Source of the DNA: Prochilodus magdalenae
Lineage: Eukaryota > Chordata > Actinopteri > Characiformes > Prochilodontidae
Length of the DNA: 64,000 nucleotides
Reading direction: 5' to 3'
Assembly (NCBI GenBank): GCA_024036415.1
Contig: JAMWET010000729.1
Location: forward strand, 594,001 to 658,000
Made by a program: the position numbers and the translations under genes. Each line of letters opens with the position of its first letter. Position 1 is the stretch's first letter. Shown piece after piece: positions 36,701 to 48,474 of the stretch. The notes beneath the pieces were generated by a model. That model was not told the DNA's origin. It did not search any database and was given only the letters and a program-made list of their open reading frames with translations.

Positions 36701-36894
36701 AGGGTATGAGCTGGACCAGCTTGTAGAGGTCCCAACTAACATTCATTACCATGAGCTCACGCCAGTCTTCATAATGTGCTTCGAGCAGCAACAAGCTTGT
36801 GCATTACCACTGTCTGTCGGTAGAGGACGCCATATCATCTGTTATTAATTACTTCTGAACTTCACTTCATCATTCAACACAATCATAACACAGC

Positions 36895-37560
36895 AACTTC
36901 CGAAAAACCTGAGCTTGCTGAGACTGGACACACAACCCCTGCACGCTTCAACTGGATCCTGGACTTCCTGACTGGGAGACCTCTGTTTGCCAGAATCGGT
37001 GAGACCACCTCTAGCATCACAACACTGAACAGGGCTGTGTGTGCGGTTCCCTACTCCTCACATTGTTAACTCACATTGTGCTTCAACGCGTAGCTCACTT
37101 CACAGTCTCAACTCTCTGATGATACAGTGGTGGGTCTTATCAGCAACAGTGACAAGTCAGGATGGGGTCATATGACTCCTCCCCTCATCCCATGAGAACC
37201 TGTTATGTCTCAAACACATGGATTTTAAATTTGATTGGCAAATAAGTTTAGCCACCTAGTGTGGGATCATTCCCATTTGGTGGTTTTCCAGGATTGGCTA
37301 GCCACATATCCTAGCAAAAGTAACTCCTCCCCTGATTTTCCCACTGAGAAAAAGACCCCTTTATTTCTAAAGTTATGTTTCTTAAGTTATTTCTAAAGTT
37401 AGATTTGGTTATCTTATAAAATCAAGCTGTCTACTGTTTTAGCAATACTGAAACTTTTATACATGGTGAAGATTCTGTGCCACACATCAGAGGTTCAACT
37501 GCTGGAGGGTTGTGTACACATCACTGAGGACCCTCAACACCACCTGGCCACGACCACCAA
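36895..37560 (+). pseudogene. LINE reverse transcriptase fragments
   Basis: RT patches on the + strand include FNWILDFLTGRPLFARIGET (36947-37007) and SDDTVVGLISNSDKS (37118-37160), resembling the Rex1/CR1 FADDT box with the first residue changed. A later patch near 37495-37560 may be the post-RT part. Much of the sequence between is unrelated or deleted. Confidence 0.7.
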
Positions 37561-37599
37561 GAAAGTTACACAACTACAGATCTTGTTCCATCCTGTTCT

Positions 37600-37875
37600 T
37601 CAGTAGTCAGGACCCCCGCAGTGCAGGTGTTATGTGGCTGGTGGATCATTCTCAGCACTGCAGTAACGCTGACGTGGTGGTGTGTTAGTGTGTGTTGTGC
37701 TGGTGTGAGTGGATCAGACACAGCAGTGCTGCTGGCGTGTTTAACAACTGTGTCCACTCACTGTCCACTCTACTAGACACACTGCGCTCACACTAGCACA
37801 ACACACACTAATACAGAACCACCACGTCAGTGTCACTGCAGTGCTCAGAATGATCCACCACCCACATAATAACAA
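37600..37875. repeat. Palindromic (fold-back) dispersed element
   Basis: The left arm (about 37640-37720: tggatcattctcagcactgc, tgacgtggtggtgtgttagt) is the inverse of the right arm (about 37795-37865), with a spacer of about 75 bases. The unit would form a long hairpin. A related arm is at 31907-32110. Non-coding. Confidence 0.75.
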
Positions 37876-37989
37876 ACCTTTTAACAGACGTGCAAGACAT
37901 GGTAGACCACAAAACATTTACCATCAGATAAACAGCACTTAAAGGTTTCATCTTTGAGAGAGAGGTAAAAATGGCCCGGTCTTGATATG

Positions 37990-38290
37990 ATATGAAAATA
38001 TCCACAGGTGTTTCTGTCTTTCCCTCCACTGTGAGAAGACACTATGCATGTGAAATGATGTGCAGGTGTCTAAAAGCCTTTACAGAGGAAATAGACAAAC
38101 AGGAAATAGACAAATACAGAACAAAATGTACAAATCACACAAAGGATAGGCTGGTGTTATTAGGACAATGGGCTGACCACCCCAGAGCCCAGACTTCAAC
38201 ATCATTTCATGTGATTGGACTTACTTGGATTGTGAGAAGCAGAAAAAACAACTTGTAAAAGCTTTCAGAGGTACCGGAAAAGACTCCTGC
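37990..38290 (+). pseudogene. Tc1-like transposase fragment
   Basis: Weak but ordered match: DHPRAQTSTSFHVIGLTWIV corresponds to the usual PQSPDLNIIE-type C-terminal stretch, with LDCEKQ-like sequence just after in another frame. Heavily decayed. Confidence 0.45.
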
Positions 38291-39767
38291 GGAAAATAAA
38301 AACGGACAAATGGAAAGCGTGAAGCTGCAATCAAGGTGGAGACAGTACTTGCTGATAAATCAGTAACATGCTGTATTTAGCTGCCGAAGCTTCGGTCTGT
38401 TTTTCCTGACACAGAAAAATAGTGGTGTTGGCTGGACATTACGAATGAAGGATGATCTGTGATTAGCGCAGTTATTTGTAAATGGAGTAGTGAGGCATTT
38501 GAAAGAAATGCCTTAATCCAAAAACAAGAACTCAAAAGCAGTTCTGCAGTGCAATATATATGCCAAAATGACTGTCAGCCTGAGTGACTGCTGCCAGACT
38601 GAACGTCACAAACAGCTACTAAAATGAAATCTTCAGTGAAATTTAGCAAAGTGTTTTGGAACAGCTTTTGTGGGCATCCACAATTTCCTGTTTCACTAAG
38701 GCATGAAAAAATTGGGTAAACATGAATATGAAATCCACTGATCAGAGACCATAGTGGTTGTCAGTATTAGGCCATCAGTTAACATGCAGTAAAATCTGAT
38801 GTGCAAACCAAGCTCAGTTCATGAACAACTTGATCATAAGCCTGATTACTCAGATTGGCTGTGCTTGCGAATAGCGCTAGCTCAAAACCAGAGTGTGAGG
38901 AACTACACTAGTCTTACTGTTATTGAACTAGACAAGGGAACAGGAACAATACATGAATTCCGTGCTGGTCTAAGATGGTTTATGCTGTTCTGGTCTGGTG
39001 ATTAACTATGCTGGTCTGTGCAGTTTGTTCTAATAGGCTCATATTAAGCTTTACAGTAGCACAATCAAACAACAAGCAGTATTATGAAAGAATTGCTACT
39101 TTTGCTCTTGTGGCCTCCATACATTTGTAGAGTGTATTCCACTTTTACACCACTGTCATAAACACAAAGCATGCTTTCATGCACAGGACAACTGTACACG
39201 GTGCATTTGTTGACCAAGGGAATGATACCCAATCCACAGGCATAAGGATGCTACAGATTACACTGTCAATTTTTGAATATTTCTATGTGCAAATAACCAA
39301 AATCATGAGTGCAGTCGGTAGCATCCATATGCCTGTGTGATGCACAAAGGGCAGTTGGAAATGGACACAGCACCAGTGTCACCCTTTAGGTTTCCCCACT
39401 GACCGCTATCTCCTGAACTCCAACTCCCAGAATCCAACATCAGATAAGAAAGAGCCATGTGGCCGTACAAGGCTGTGTAGTATCACACGACTTTGTATAC
39501 AGGTTGCAAATGTTAATGGCTTATTTGGCGTAAGACGGATATTTCAACCAGCGTCGTGGTGATTTGGTGCCATTTAAGTGTTAAACAGTTCTCGCCACAA
39601 TTTCCGTGCACACTCCACTGAAGTTAAACAGCGCCATCGCTGGCGTTCCAGATCTCCATGCTCTAGGCCATGCTGTCTATTTTAAGTCAGTTTGACGTCA
39701 ACATGATTTTTGTTGCTTTAACTGTAACGTTTCTTGGCCAACCGTCAATCTTGAGATCATCTTCATC
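38291..39767. other. Intergenic DNA, nothing recognised
   Basis: AT-rich; no motif-bearing frame on either strand. Confidence 0.4.
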
Positions 39768-40100
39768 ATTAAAAAATTATCTGCACCCAGAAGGAATCAA
39801 CTGACAGGAATGAAACTTGGTGGGTAGGTTTGACATGCAAATGATTCAAGTTTCATTCTCGACTGCCCGTGTGATGTAAGTTAGGACAGGCCTTATCGCT
39901 GTACCTCACAGACCATATAAAATATATAAAGTTAGCAAACGGAACAGCCCAACGCCATACTACGAGACATTATTTCTGTATGTGTAGCTCAATAAATATT
40001 GGCCACATCAGTCTAAATTCATCATCAGTTATTGTTCCGGGTATTGCACTGCCATTGCAATCCTTGACACTTCCTTCTGGTGCAACTATTCGTTTCTTGA
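39768..40100. mobile_element. Tc1-like element of the 'SHPVS' family, internally deleted copy C
   Basis: Ends are inverted (ctgcacccagaagga at left, cttccttctggtgcaac at right). The left flank ggtgggtaggtttgacatgc matches 18866, and cagcccaacgccatact (near 39945) and tgtgtagctcaataaatatt match 59490-59550. No transposase left. Confidence 0.65.
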
Positions 40101-41950
40101 TAAGTGTAAATAAGGCTATACTCCGTCTCTGAAATATCAGTAGCAGATATTTATTCTGAAATAATCTTCTTTGTTCATTGTAATGATTTAAGCTGGAGAC
40201 TAACACAATAGCTCTTGCTGTGCGGTACACCATCTATAGCACAATACTGACATAGCATGATACAGCTTTTCAGTTTTAACTAGGTTTTAATTGTATAATT
40301 GGTTGACAATGAGCATTAATGTTATGCTAAGATATGTTGCATTAGACATTTTTAAAAATAATTCCTTAGAACAAACCTTTAATATGAGCAGCACAAGCAG
40401 AATGATTGGCTGAAGGGCTACCTAGTTTCACATGGGAAGGTGGGGCAATGTCAGTTTACCACAGGCTTGTTTTTTTAAACTGAAACAAATACAGCAAGAT
40501 TACACACACTGGTTATAGCACGAGTAAACATTAACCCACAATCCAATGCAGCCCTGTAAAACATGGCTCAGAAAGCCCAACATTTATCCCAACAATGTAT
40601 AGCTTAAATCAGAAAGGTTAAATGCAGCAAACTTCAAAACTCAGAGGGTCTAGCATATTAGGCTAAAGCATGCTACCATAGTCCTTATCTATCTCACCTC
40701 TGATGACTTTATGCATGCAAGTAAAGAACTCACAGATCACTGCCAACAATGAAAATGCAAATTTTTCTGCCATTTTAGATTCGGATCTGGAAATGAGCAT
40801 GTAACCACATTCCCAGTCACATCTTTCAAATGTCTCGAAACACCATGTTGAAGCAGCATCTGTTTATTATACACCTGTATTAAGATAAGTTCCCATAATT
40901 AAATCGTCCTTATTTCCCCTATTACTCAATCCACTGTCACCAACTTAGTTTCGTTATACCCGTCAGTCATTTCTATATGATGTGGATTACTAGCATTAAT
41001 TTATATGAAGCTACTTTGTAATTTCCTTTGCCACATTTATAAGAAAGAAATCTTTATTAAATACATTTACCTGTAAAGCATACAAACCTTAAATATTTAA
41101 AATTAGTATGCTATACCAGAAGCATTTTAGTAAATGGCCTTTTACTTCAGTTATAACTAGCTACTGATTGAAGGTGGGGTGGGGATTAGTGAGTGACATG
41201 AAATGCTAAACCAGGAAGAAAATAATGTGAATTAATCTCCATGAGGGTCTGGGATTCGGGGGCCACTCCGGGCCAAAGACTGAGAGTGTTTTTATTGTGA
41301 TTGGCTGGAGAGACATTTTGACAGATGTAAGATATAATATTAAGTTTGCAAAGAGCTGGCCATGAAGACCAAATGACCAGCTTGTTCTGAAATTAGGCTA
41401 AGCGTAATGTGCCGGACAAGAAAGATGTGGTTGTGAGACTTGGTTGGATCTGATCGGTTGAGTAAGCCTCCTGTCCACTCTGTACCTGACTGGAAATTAG
41501 AGTCACAGTATCAGTTGTGAAAAGCTGCGGTAGGATGTGGTTTCTCTGTCAAACTGAACTTTTAGACCTGTCAGGTGACAGTTTTGTTTTTTGTTTTTGT
41601 TTTTTTCAAATGAACACTGGCGAGGTCTTGTGGTCACCACTGCACATGTAATGCCCAGTGCTGTTTGACAGCTACCGGCATGGCTTTACGAGATTAAACC
41701 ATATTACACGTAGTTTAATAGCCACTTTTGAGTAGTGATGTGAATATTCAGATTAATTCACATACTAAAGAGGAACTCAGGCTGACTTAAACACTGCCCA
41801 CTCGTGCGCATGCGTGAATTAACGGACGCAGCGCGAGATGACGACTTCAAAATATCCGACGAACGGCAAGACGGATTTAACTAACGGCTCTCTAAGGTGT
41901 TACAGCCGAGTGTTGCTGTTTATTTCCTATAACCTCTTAAACTGTCTCAG
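40101..41950. other. Intergenic DNA; small CpG-rich patch at 41800-41890
   Basis: Mostly AT-rich without genes. The patch with cgtgcgcatgcgtgaattaa and cagcgcgagatgacgac stands out in composition just before the minisatellite, but no splice site or frame supports an exon. Confidence 0.4.
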
Positions 41951-42630
41951 TAACGCTAGCGGTAAGTTAGTCAGGTAGTCTAATGCTAGCGGTAACTTAG
42001 TCAGGTAGTCTAATGTTAGCGGTAAGTTAGTCAGGTGGTTTAATGCTAGCGGTAAGTTAGTCAGGTGGTTTAATGCTAGCGGTAAGTTAGTCAGGTAGTC
42101 TAATGTTAGCGGTAAGTTAGTCAGGTAGTCAAATGCTAGCGGTAAGTTAGTCAGGTAGTCTAATGCTAGCGGTAAGTTAGTCAGGTAGTCTAATGCTAGC
42201 GGTAAGTTAGTCAGGTAGTCTAATGCTAGCGGTAAGTTAGTCAGGTAGTCTAAAGCTAGCGGTAACTTAGTCAGGTAGTCTAATGCTAGCGGTAACTTAG
42301 TCAGGTAGTCTAATGCTAGCGGTAACTTGGTCAGGTAGTCTAATGCTAGCGGTAAGTTAGTCAGGTAGTCTAATGCTAGCGGTAAGTTAGTGAGGTGGTC
42401 TAATGCTAGCGGTAACTTGGTCAGGTAGTCTAATGCTAGCGGTAAGTTAGTCAGGTAGTCTAATGCTAGCGGTAAGTTAGTCAGGTAGTCCAATGCTAGC
42501 GGTAAGTTAGTCAGGTAGTCTAATGCTAGCGGTAAGTTAGTCAGGTAGTCTAATGCTAGCGGTAACTTGGTCAGGTAGTCTAATGCTAGCGGTAAGTTAG
42601 TCAGGTAGTCCAATGCTAGCGGTAACTTGG
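41951..42630. repeat. 30-bp minisatellite, about 23 units
   Basis: Tandem units of exactly 30 bases with core GCTAGCGGTAAGTTAGTC and small variation (gtaacttgg, gtggtttaa). No spacers, so it is not a CRISPR array. Because the period is divisible by three, the - strand stays open for 236 codons (42637-41927), reading decapeptides with the pattern LPLALDYLTN or K. I regard this as a by-product unless transcripts show otherwise. Confidence 0.9.
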
Positions 42631-42955
42631 CGAACACTTGGCGAGCTTATGTTAACTAGCAAATTCTGTAGGCCAACGTAAATCGTCAGAAAACAAGTTA
42701 CTCCGACGTTAAGCGGTAAGTTATGTCAGGTCATTGATAATGCTATTTGTAAGTTAGTAGGTCAAAAAAAAAAGTCTAATGCTAGCGGTAATATGTCCGC
42801 TACGGTAACGTTAGCTGCATTACATCGCGAACAATGTAAGCGGCTGTAGTTCATCAGTTAGCGGTAACTTGGCGAACACTTGGCGAGCTTATGTTAACTA
42901 GCAAATTCTGTAGGCCAATCTGAAATCGTCTCAAAAACAAGTTTTACTCCGACGT
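42615..42955. repeat. Duplicated flank of the minisatellite
   Basis: The segment 42615-42713 (gcggtaacttggcgaacact, then atgttaactagcaaattctg) is repeated at 42857-42955 with few changes, about 242 bases downstream. Confidence 0.8.
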
Positions 42956-42959
42956 TTAG

Positions 42960-43770
42960 ATTCGAACTATAAATGGCAGTTTTTCATGTGCCACAATATA
43001 CTGACTTATATTTGTATGTGTTTGTAGGTTTAAAAAAAAGATGATTAGAGGCAGTCTTCAGTTCCTATGTCCGTAAACTACGGTAACGATTTAGCTATAA
43101 TTAACTATTTTCGCGAACAATGTGACAGCGAGCTGTAGTATCATCAGTTAGATGTTCCAAAAGGTTTTGCAAAATCTGTATTACTTCATGGTTCGATGTT
43201 AACAGTATTTATATAGATTTGGGTGTGAAATGGTCATGGTAGAGAACCCGCTGACTTGATTTCAAGTGACAGTTTGATGAAAAGGATAGAATCACAAATA
43301 AGCTATTTTAGTATCCACAATTACCATAAATGCACTTTAGTCGTTTTCAAGAAATGTAGCCACAAGATACTGACTTATCCTAGACTGTGTTTAGTCATTT
43401 GAACCTGCTTTATGCAGTAGATGATTAGAGGCAGCTCTGCAGTTCCTGTTTCATAGTAAACTGTGTTTATACGATTTTCCTATAACTGTCTATTTTAGCA
43501 TCAGGTCTGACATCGAGTAACTGCTTATGGTCAGTAAATGGGAAATTCCAAAAGGTTTTCAAAATGTCTGTATTACTCCATGGTTGAGATGTAAACAGTC
43601 ATTCAGATTGATTTGGGTGTGAAATGGTTTATGGTAGAGAACCCGCTGACTCAGATTTCTTTGCAGTGGTGATGAAAAGATTCAGGAATCACAAATATAG
43701 CTATTTGCTATTAGCTATTACAACCCACCAACAAACCTACCTGTAAACTAATATTAATTCTTACACACTG
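42960..43770. repeat. Diverged tandem duplication of about 400 bases
   Basis: The first unit (about 42975-43345) and the second (about 43375-43750) share, in order, gatgattagaggcag, a ttccaaaaggtttt stretch, gatttgggtgtgaaatgg and agagaacccgctgact. Non-coding, with indels between units. Confidence 0.75.
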
Positions 43771-44305
43771 TTTTCAATACAATGCTCTTAATGCGCTATT
43801 TTGGTGTTAGTGTATTTATTGACATTAATTTTATCCTTTTTTGTAAAAGGAATACAGGAAATGTTTGACACAGCACCCATGAGATGGCAACAAACCACTT
43901 TCGGTGTTATGCTTAAACCTGCTATATGCTTGATTTTATTATTCCTCTAGAATGGACCGTTTTACACCAAACCACTCTGGGTAATTTTTAATTTGGTGAG
44001 CTTCATTCTGGTCCTAGAGATCTACCACCTAGAGGAGTTCAGATCTGGTTTGTGACTGTATTGTTCAGATGCTCAATGTGATAAATGATGTAATGTGTCG
44101 TATTGTGTGTACTTTTACAGGATGTCATTCAAAAATGACAGTTATGTTTCACACGAAAGTTACAGCGATGAATTTACCAGCTTGCAGTGAAGGGCCCACT
44201 GATGTTGGGATTACTGCCACAAGCACAAAGGTAATTGTAGAGTGTGACACTGTGGCCAAAGTTTTCTGCTCCCACTGCTGATGAAACGCTTGTACTGGAT
44301 CTTAT
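43771..44305. other. Unassigned intergenic DNA
   Basis: No gene recognised. Confidence 0.35.
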
Positions 44306-44367
44306 GTACTGGATTTAAGATATGAGCTAAAATAGATGCTTGAAGTGTTTCAGGAGATTTTTCCTGA
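44306..44367 (+). repeat. Direct repeat, copy 1
   Basis: About 60 bases (gtactggatttaagatatga ... gatttttcct) almost identical to 45819-45880. Confidence 0.8.
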
Positions 44368-44368
44368 T

Positions 44369-44416
44369 ATATATATATATATATACATACACACACGTGT
44401 GTGTGTGTGTGTGTGT
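44369..44416. repeat. Compound TA/CA/GT microsatellite
   Basis: TA run, short acacac, then a GT run. Confidence 0.9.
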
Positions 44417-45818
44417 AAGTTTTATCAGCTACCCAGTAATGTCGGATCAACTAAGGCCAGGCATACACTGTTGATTTTGTCAGAGCCAACTGAAGAGGGG
44501 AACTAATGTCAATTTAACAGGCAAAATGAGTTCCGATTGAGCAGTCAGATGATCAGATGACAGTTCTGAAATTTTGGTGGCAGTTTAAGGAGATTGCACA
44601 AGCCTTTTTCTCAAAGTCACACCCAAAGCCACATACAAACAGTCACAACTACTGCTTCTACACAGCTGTACAAACAAAAAGTGACATTTACAATACAAGT
44701 GTCTCTATATGCAGTTTATGCATCTGAATCCCAAAAGCCCCCCTCTTTCCTATATAGCATGCATGGCTTCTCCACGAAAACATTTGTCCAATACGGAATT
44801 GAGTACAGATGGCTAAATCACAAATGGCTGTGTATTAGACTTATTATGCACACTGCAGGGGCCACTAAGGCTGCATGGTGCACTATGTAGGGAGCAGGGA
44901 GTCATTTGAGATTCAGCTTGTATTTTTGTTCAGGTCTCAGACAAGCAGTGTGTTGTTTTGAATAAAACATCTTTATTGGAACTTGTGTGTAGACAGAGAT
45001 GAGTTGTCTGTCTGTCTGGGTTGTGTTTTACATGCAGTGTGAGCAGCCATGTCACGTCATGTCAATTAGATGGAGCGTTTTGTATAGTGTGAATATAAAA
45101 ATAGCAGATTTTCTGGAAACATTTCTTATCTCTTCACAAAAATGGTCATGCAGAGATAAAACAGGCAGCAAAACTGCAGACTTTATCAGATGATTGTCAG
45201 ATATAATCAGATATATCAGATTTGACAAAATCATTTAGAGCCACCACACAGCGGTTAATCACAGTAAAAACACCTACTCACCTATAAAGACAAAAATCCA
45301 AAAAAATTCCATTAGCATATTAACAATTAAGGGCCTCTCACAAAGCGGGTGGAAACTGCATTATAGCTGAAACTGTCATTACACAAGTAAATCACAGAAT
45401 AGAAAACCAAGTAGACTTCCTCCACCAAAAATCTGGTAATTTCCACCCTCATGTGTCTCTTCATGTGTGTAGTCTACTTATGTATAATGTATACAGAGCT
45501 ATAGCTTATTGTGAATTAGCTGCAGCCACTTTCCTGAAATGCAGTAAGGAAAGTATTTCATTAAAAAACTTATATTGTTCTGTCCTTCGATGACCTTTGT
45601 TATTCTCACACTTTGCCTCATGTCTGTGAACTTTATTTGCACTGCATGCAAGAGCTGCACCACACTCCCTTACCGCAGTGCACGTTGGTTCACATGTTCC
45701 TGTTGCATCTATGGCATTGTACATATTTGTTTACCTCGTTTGTTTATTACCATATTTGTTTGTTTTTTGGATCCATGGTTGCATGTTCACTGTTGTATAA
45801 AGCAGGAAACTCTTGTAT
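44417..45818. other. Unassigned intergenic DNA
   Basis: AATAAA near 44960 is followed by gtgtgtag, but no coding exon precedes it convincingly. Confidence 0.35.
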
Positions 45819-45880
45819 GTACTGGATTTAAGATATGAGCTAAAATACATGCTTGAAGTGTTTCAGAAGATTTTTCCTAA
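45819..45880 (+). repeat. Direct repeat, copy 2
   Basis: Partner of 44306-44367, 1.5 kb away in the same orientation. Confidence 0.8.
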
Positions 45881-48474
45881 TCAGTAAGTTGAGAATGGCT
45901 GCCTGCATACCGGATCACTGTTTTACAGAGTGGACTTCAAAGACATAGCTGAAATATGAGTGGGTGTTTTTTGTTTTTGCTAATAGTTTTTACTGATTTA
46001 CACATGCATGTACAGTATTTTAAAGCTTTGTAAATACTGTACCTACTAAAAGAAGCATTTGCTAATTAAGGGGAAATTAATAAATTATGTGTACTTGAAA
46101 TCGATTACATTGTCAATGGTTCCCTTTTTATTTTAGTGCTAAGACTAGAAGATTATTAGTCAGCATCAAAAATGAGCTATTGCTTCAGGTCTAGGATCCG
46201 TTTTGCAATTTGACATCGTCAGAAATCACCACCAGTAGCCATGTGACTGTCTGGCAAAACTTCTTCATTGCGTCTTCTACTGTATGTCAACAGTTACCAT
46301 TTTATAAAAAAAGGTTAAACTTTCCAGCCAAGTAGCTGCAGTACTGTTTTTGATTTTAACTCTTCTCAAGTTTTGTCAGAGTGTTTTTCTGACTCACATT
46401 TTTTTTACTGCATCTCAGAAAGAGCTTAGTCCAGAAAAAAAACAGTAAATATGCTGGCTCATAAAAACTGAAATTGCGTCAACCTTTTCTCACTCCCACT
46501 AATTTAGTTATTGCTAATTCTCACCCACAAGCTCAATCACTTTGTCTTAACTGGGCCATTTACGTGATTCATTTGATGTCCATAACGGAACAAAAGGGTT
46601 CCTCCTAAACCACACTTTTACATAACTTAATGACTTTGTTCTTTTTTTTCATTAACTTCATGAATCAATGGAAACATAGCAGAACTACAACTGGTTCCAG
46701 CTCCATCAATAGTTCGTGAGTTTGAATCCTGGCAATGCATCTGACTACTTCTACTCGAGTTCACTGAAGAATTCAGAACTCCCTCAGTATGTAAGTAACA
46801 CAGGGTGTAAGGCAATTATTGCTTTTCTTTTAAAGTTTAATTAGCTAAGAGTGTCATCACCAAAATCTTATAAAAGCAGAAGCAGAAGCTGTTTATCTGA
46901 AAAATAGAACATTTAATTTATGCATCATGAGCTTTGTGGTCACGCAAACACATTCGCATACAAATGGTTCTCCTTGATCAAATTATTATTATTGTTTTGT
47001 GGACTTTCCAATAGATTATATTTTGTTTTATTGGTTCCAATATGTTTAATTCAACAAAGAGTTGTGAACTAATACTTGCATAATTTAAGTGTGTTCCCTG
47101 TAAAGGTTGTATTAACATATTTTCACTTAGAAAATCAACAAACCCCGACATTGTCGAAAGTTTGGATACGGCTGTACATCTAAATGGCTGAAGAGCTATG
47201 ACTACAGTGAACACTGTACTGGAATACTTTTCTATAGACGAAAGAAAACTACATGTAGAGTAGAATACAAAAAGACAAGCAAGCCCTTTTTATCTGTTAA
47301 TTATTACATGCTTTTATTTCAGTTTTTTTAAATGATTCATTCATGTATATTATTGGTGACTGGAAAATTTACAGTGGAAATATGTTTTAGTCCAAGATGG
47401 TATGTACTTTTACACTACACCACCCTTAATACTGTATATTAATGCCACATTGCCAAAATATAAAAATATAAAAAAAATAAATACATACATAAAAAGGCAA
47501 AAAAAATTACTAAAAATACAGGAGTACAAAGCTGTCATAATTTAAAATACTATCACTCTGCTCGTACATCTATCACATTTCTCACACACTATGAAACCCT
47601 GTGAAACTTTCTGCCTGAGACAGAGTGAAACAGCAGGCATGCTGCCTGGGCCCACTCTTTCGCCCACCCAATGGAAACTGATAGCAGTGCTACTCACATC
47701 ATCTGTACACATTTCAGCTTTAACTGGGAAATAGCTCATTTGCTGAACACATAAACAGCAGACTTTTCACAGTATATTCACTGCTTGTCAAAGGTTTGGG
47801 GACATCTGTGTTCTCCTTTTAGTTTTTTTTGTTTGTTTCCAGTATATATCATATTAAAGGCTAACCAGGTATATTTTGCTCAACAATATAATGTTTTACT
47901 GCTTATGACAATATTTCTTAACATATATCCTGACAAACGTCACAGATTTTAAGGCCGTGTCAGTTCTGACGAGTAGTGTTTAAACCCCCTTATACATCAA
48001 TGTTTAGCCAAAACCCACTTTTTATGCTATGGTAAGACAAACTGAGGAAGCTGAGTGTTGCAAAATATACCCAAAGCATTATTTCATATTCATTTTGTGT
48101 TAACAAACCTTTAGCAAATAATGTTTGAATGGTAGCAGCGAGAAGTTTCAAATACCATAAGAAGACAAGACATCCACAGACTTTTGACACTCAGTGTAAT
48201 TGAAAAAAGCGCAAAACCTTCCCGAGCTGACACGCCAGACCGATCCATCTTACCTGACATTTATCTGTAAATATTACTGTGGCCTTTCCAAAAGGAAACC
48301 TTTTTTAGTCAATGTAGAAAAAACGGTACTGTAAATAATGTCTCTGTACTAGCACAGTCAGCTTTTGACCATTCATCTCTAAAGTTTCTCTTGAGCATGG
48401 CACGCTCCCATCGCGTGAGAAGTGCCTGAGAGACTGCTGTGGTTACTCAAACGGTAACCAAAAATGTCTCTTTC
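45881..48474. other. Intergenic DNA including the probable gpr55 3' UTR
   Basis: AT-rich, no gene recognised. The part directly below 48475 should be the gpr55 3' UTR on the - strand. Confidence 0.4.

Noticed and set aside
41951..42630. CRISPR array of 30-base repeats
   Set aside because: Units abut without spacers, vary between copies and lie in a vertebrate genome; it is a minisatellite.
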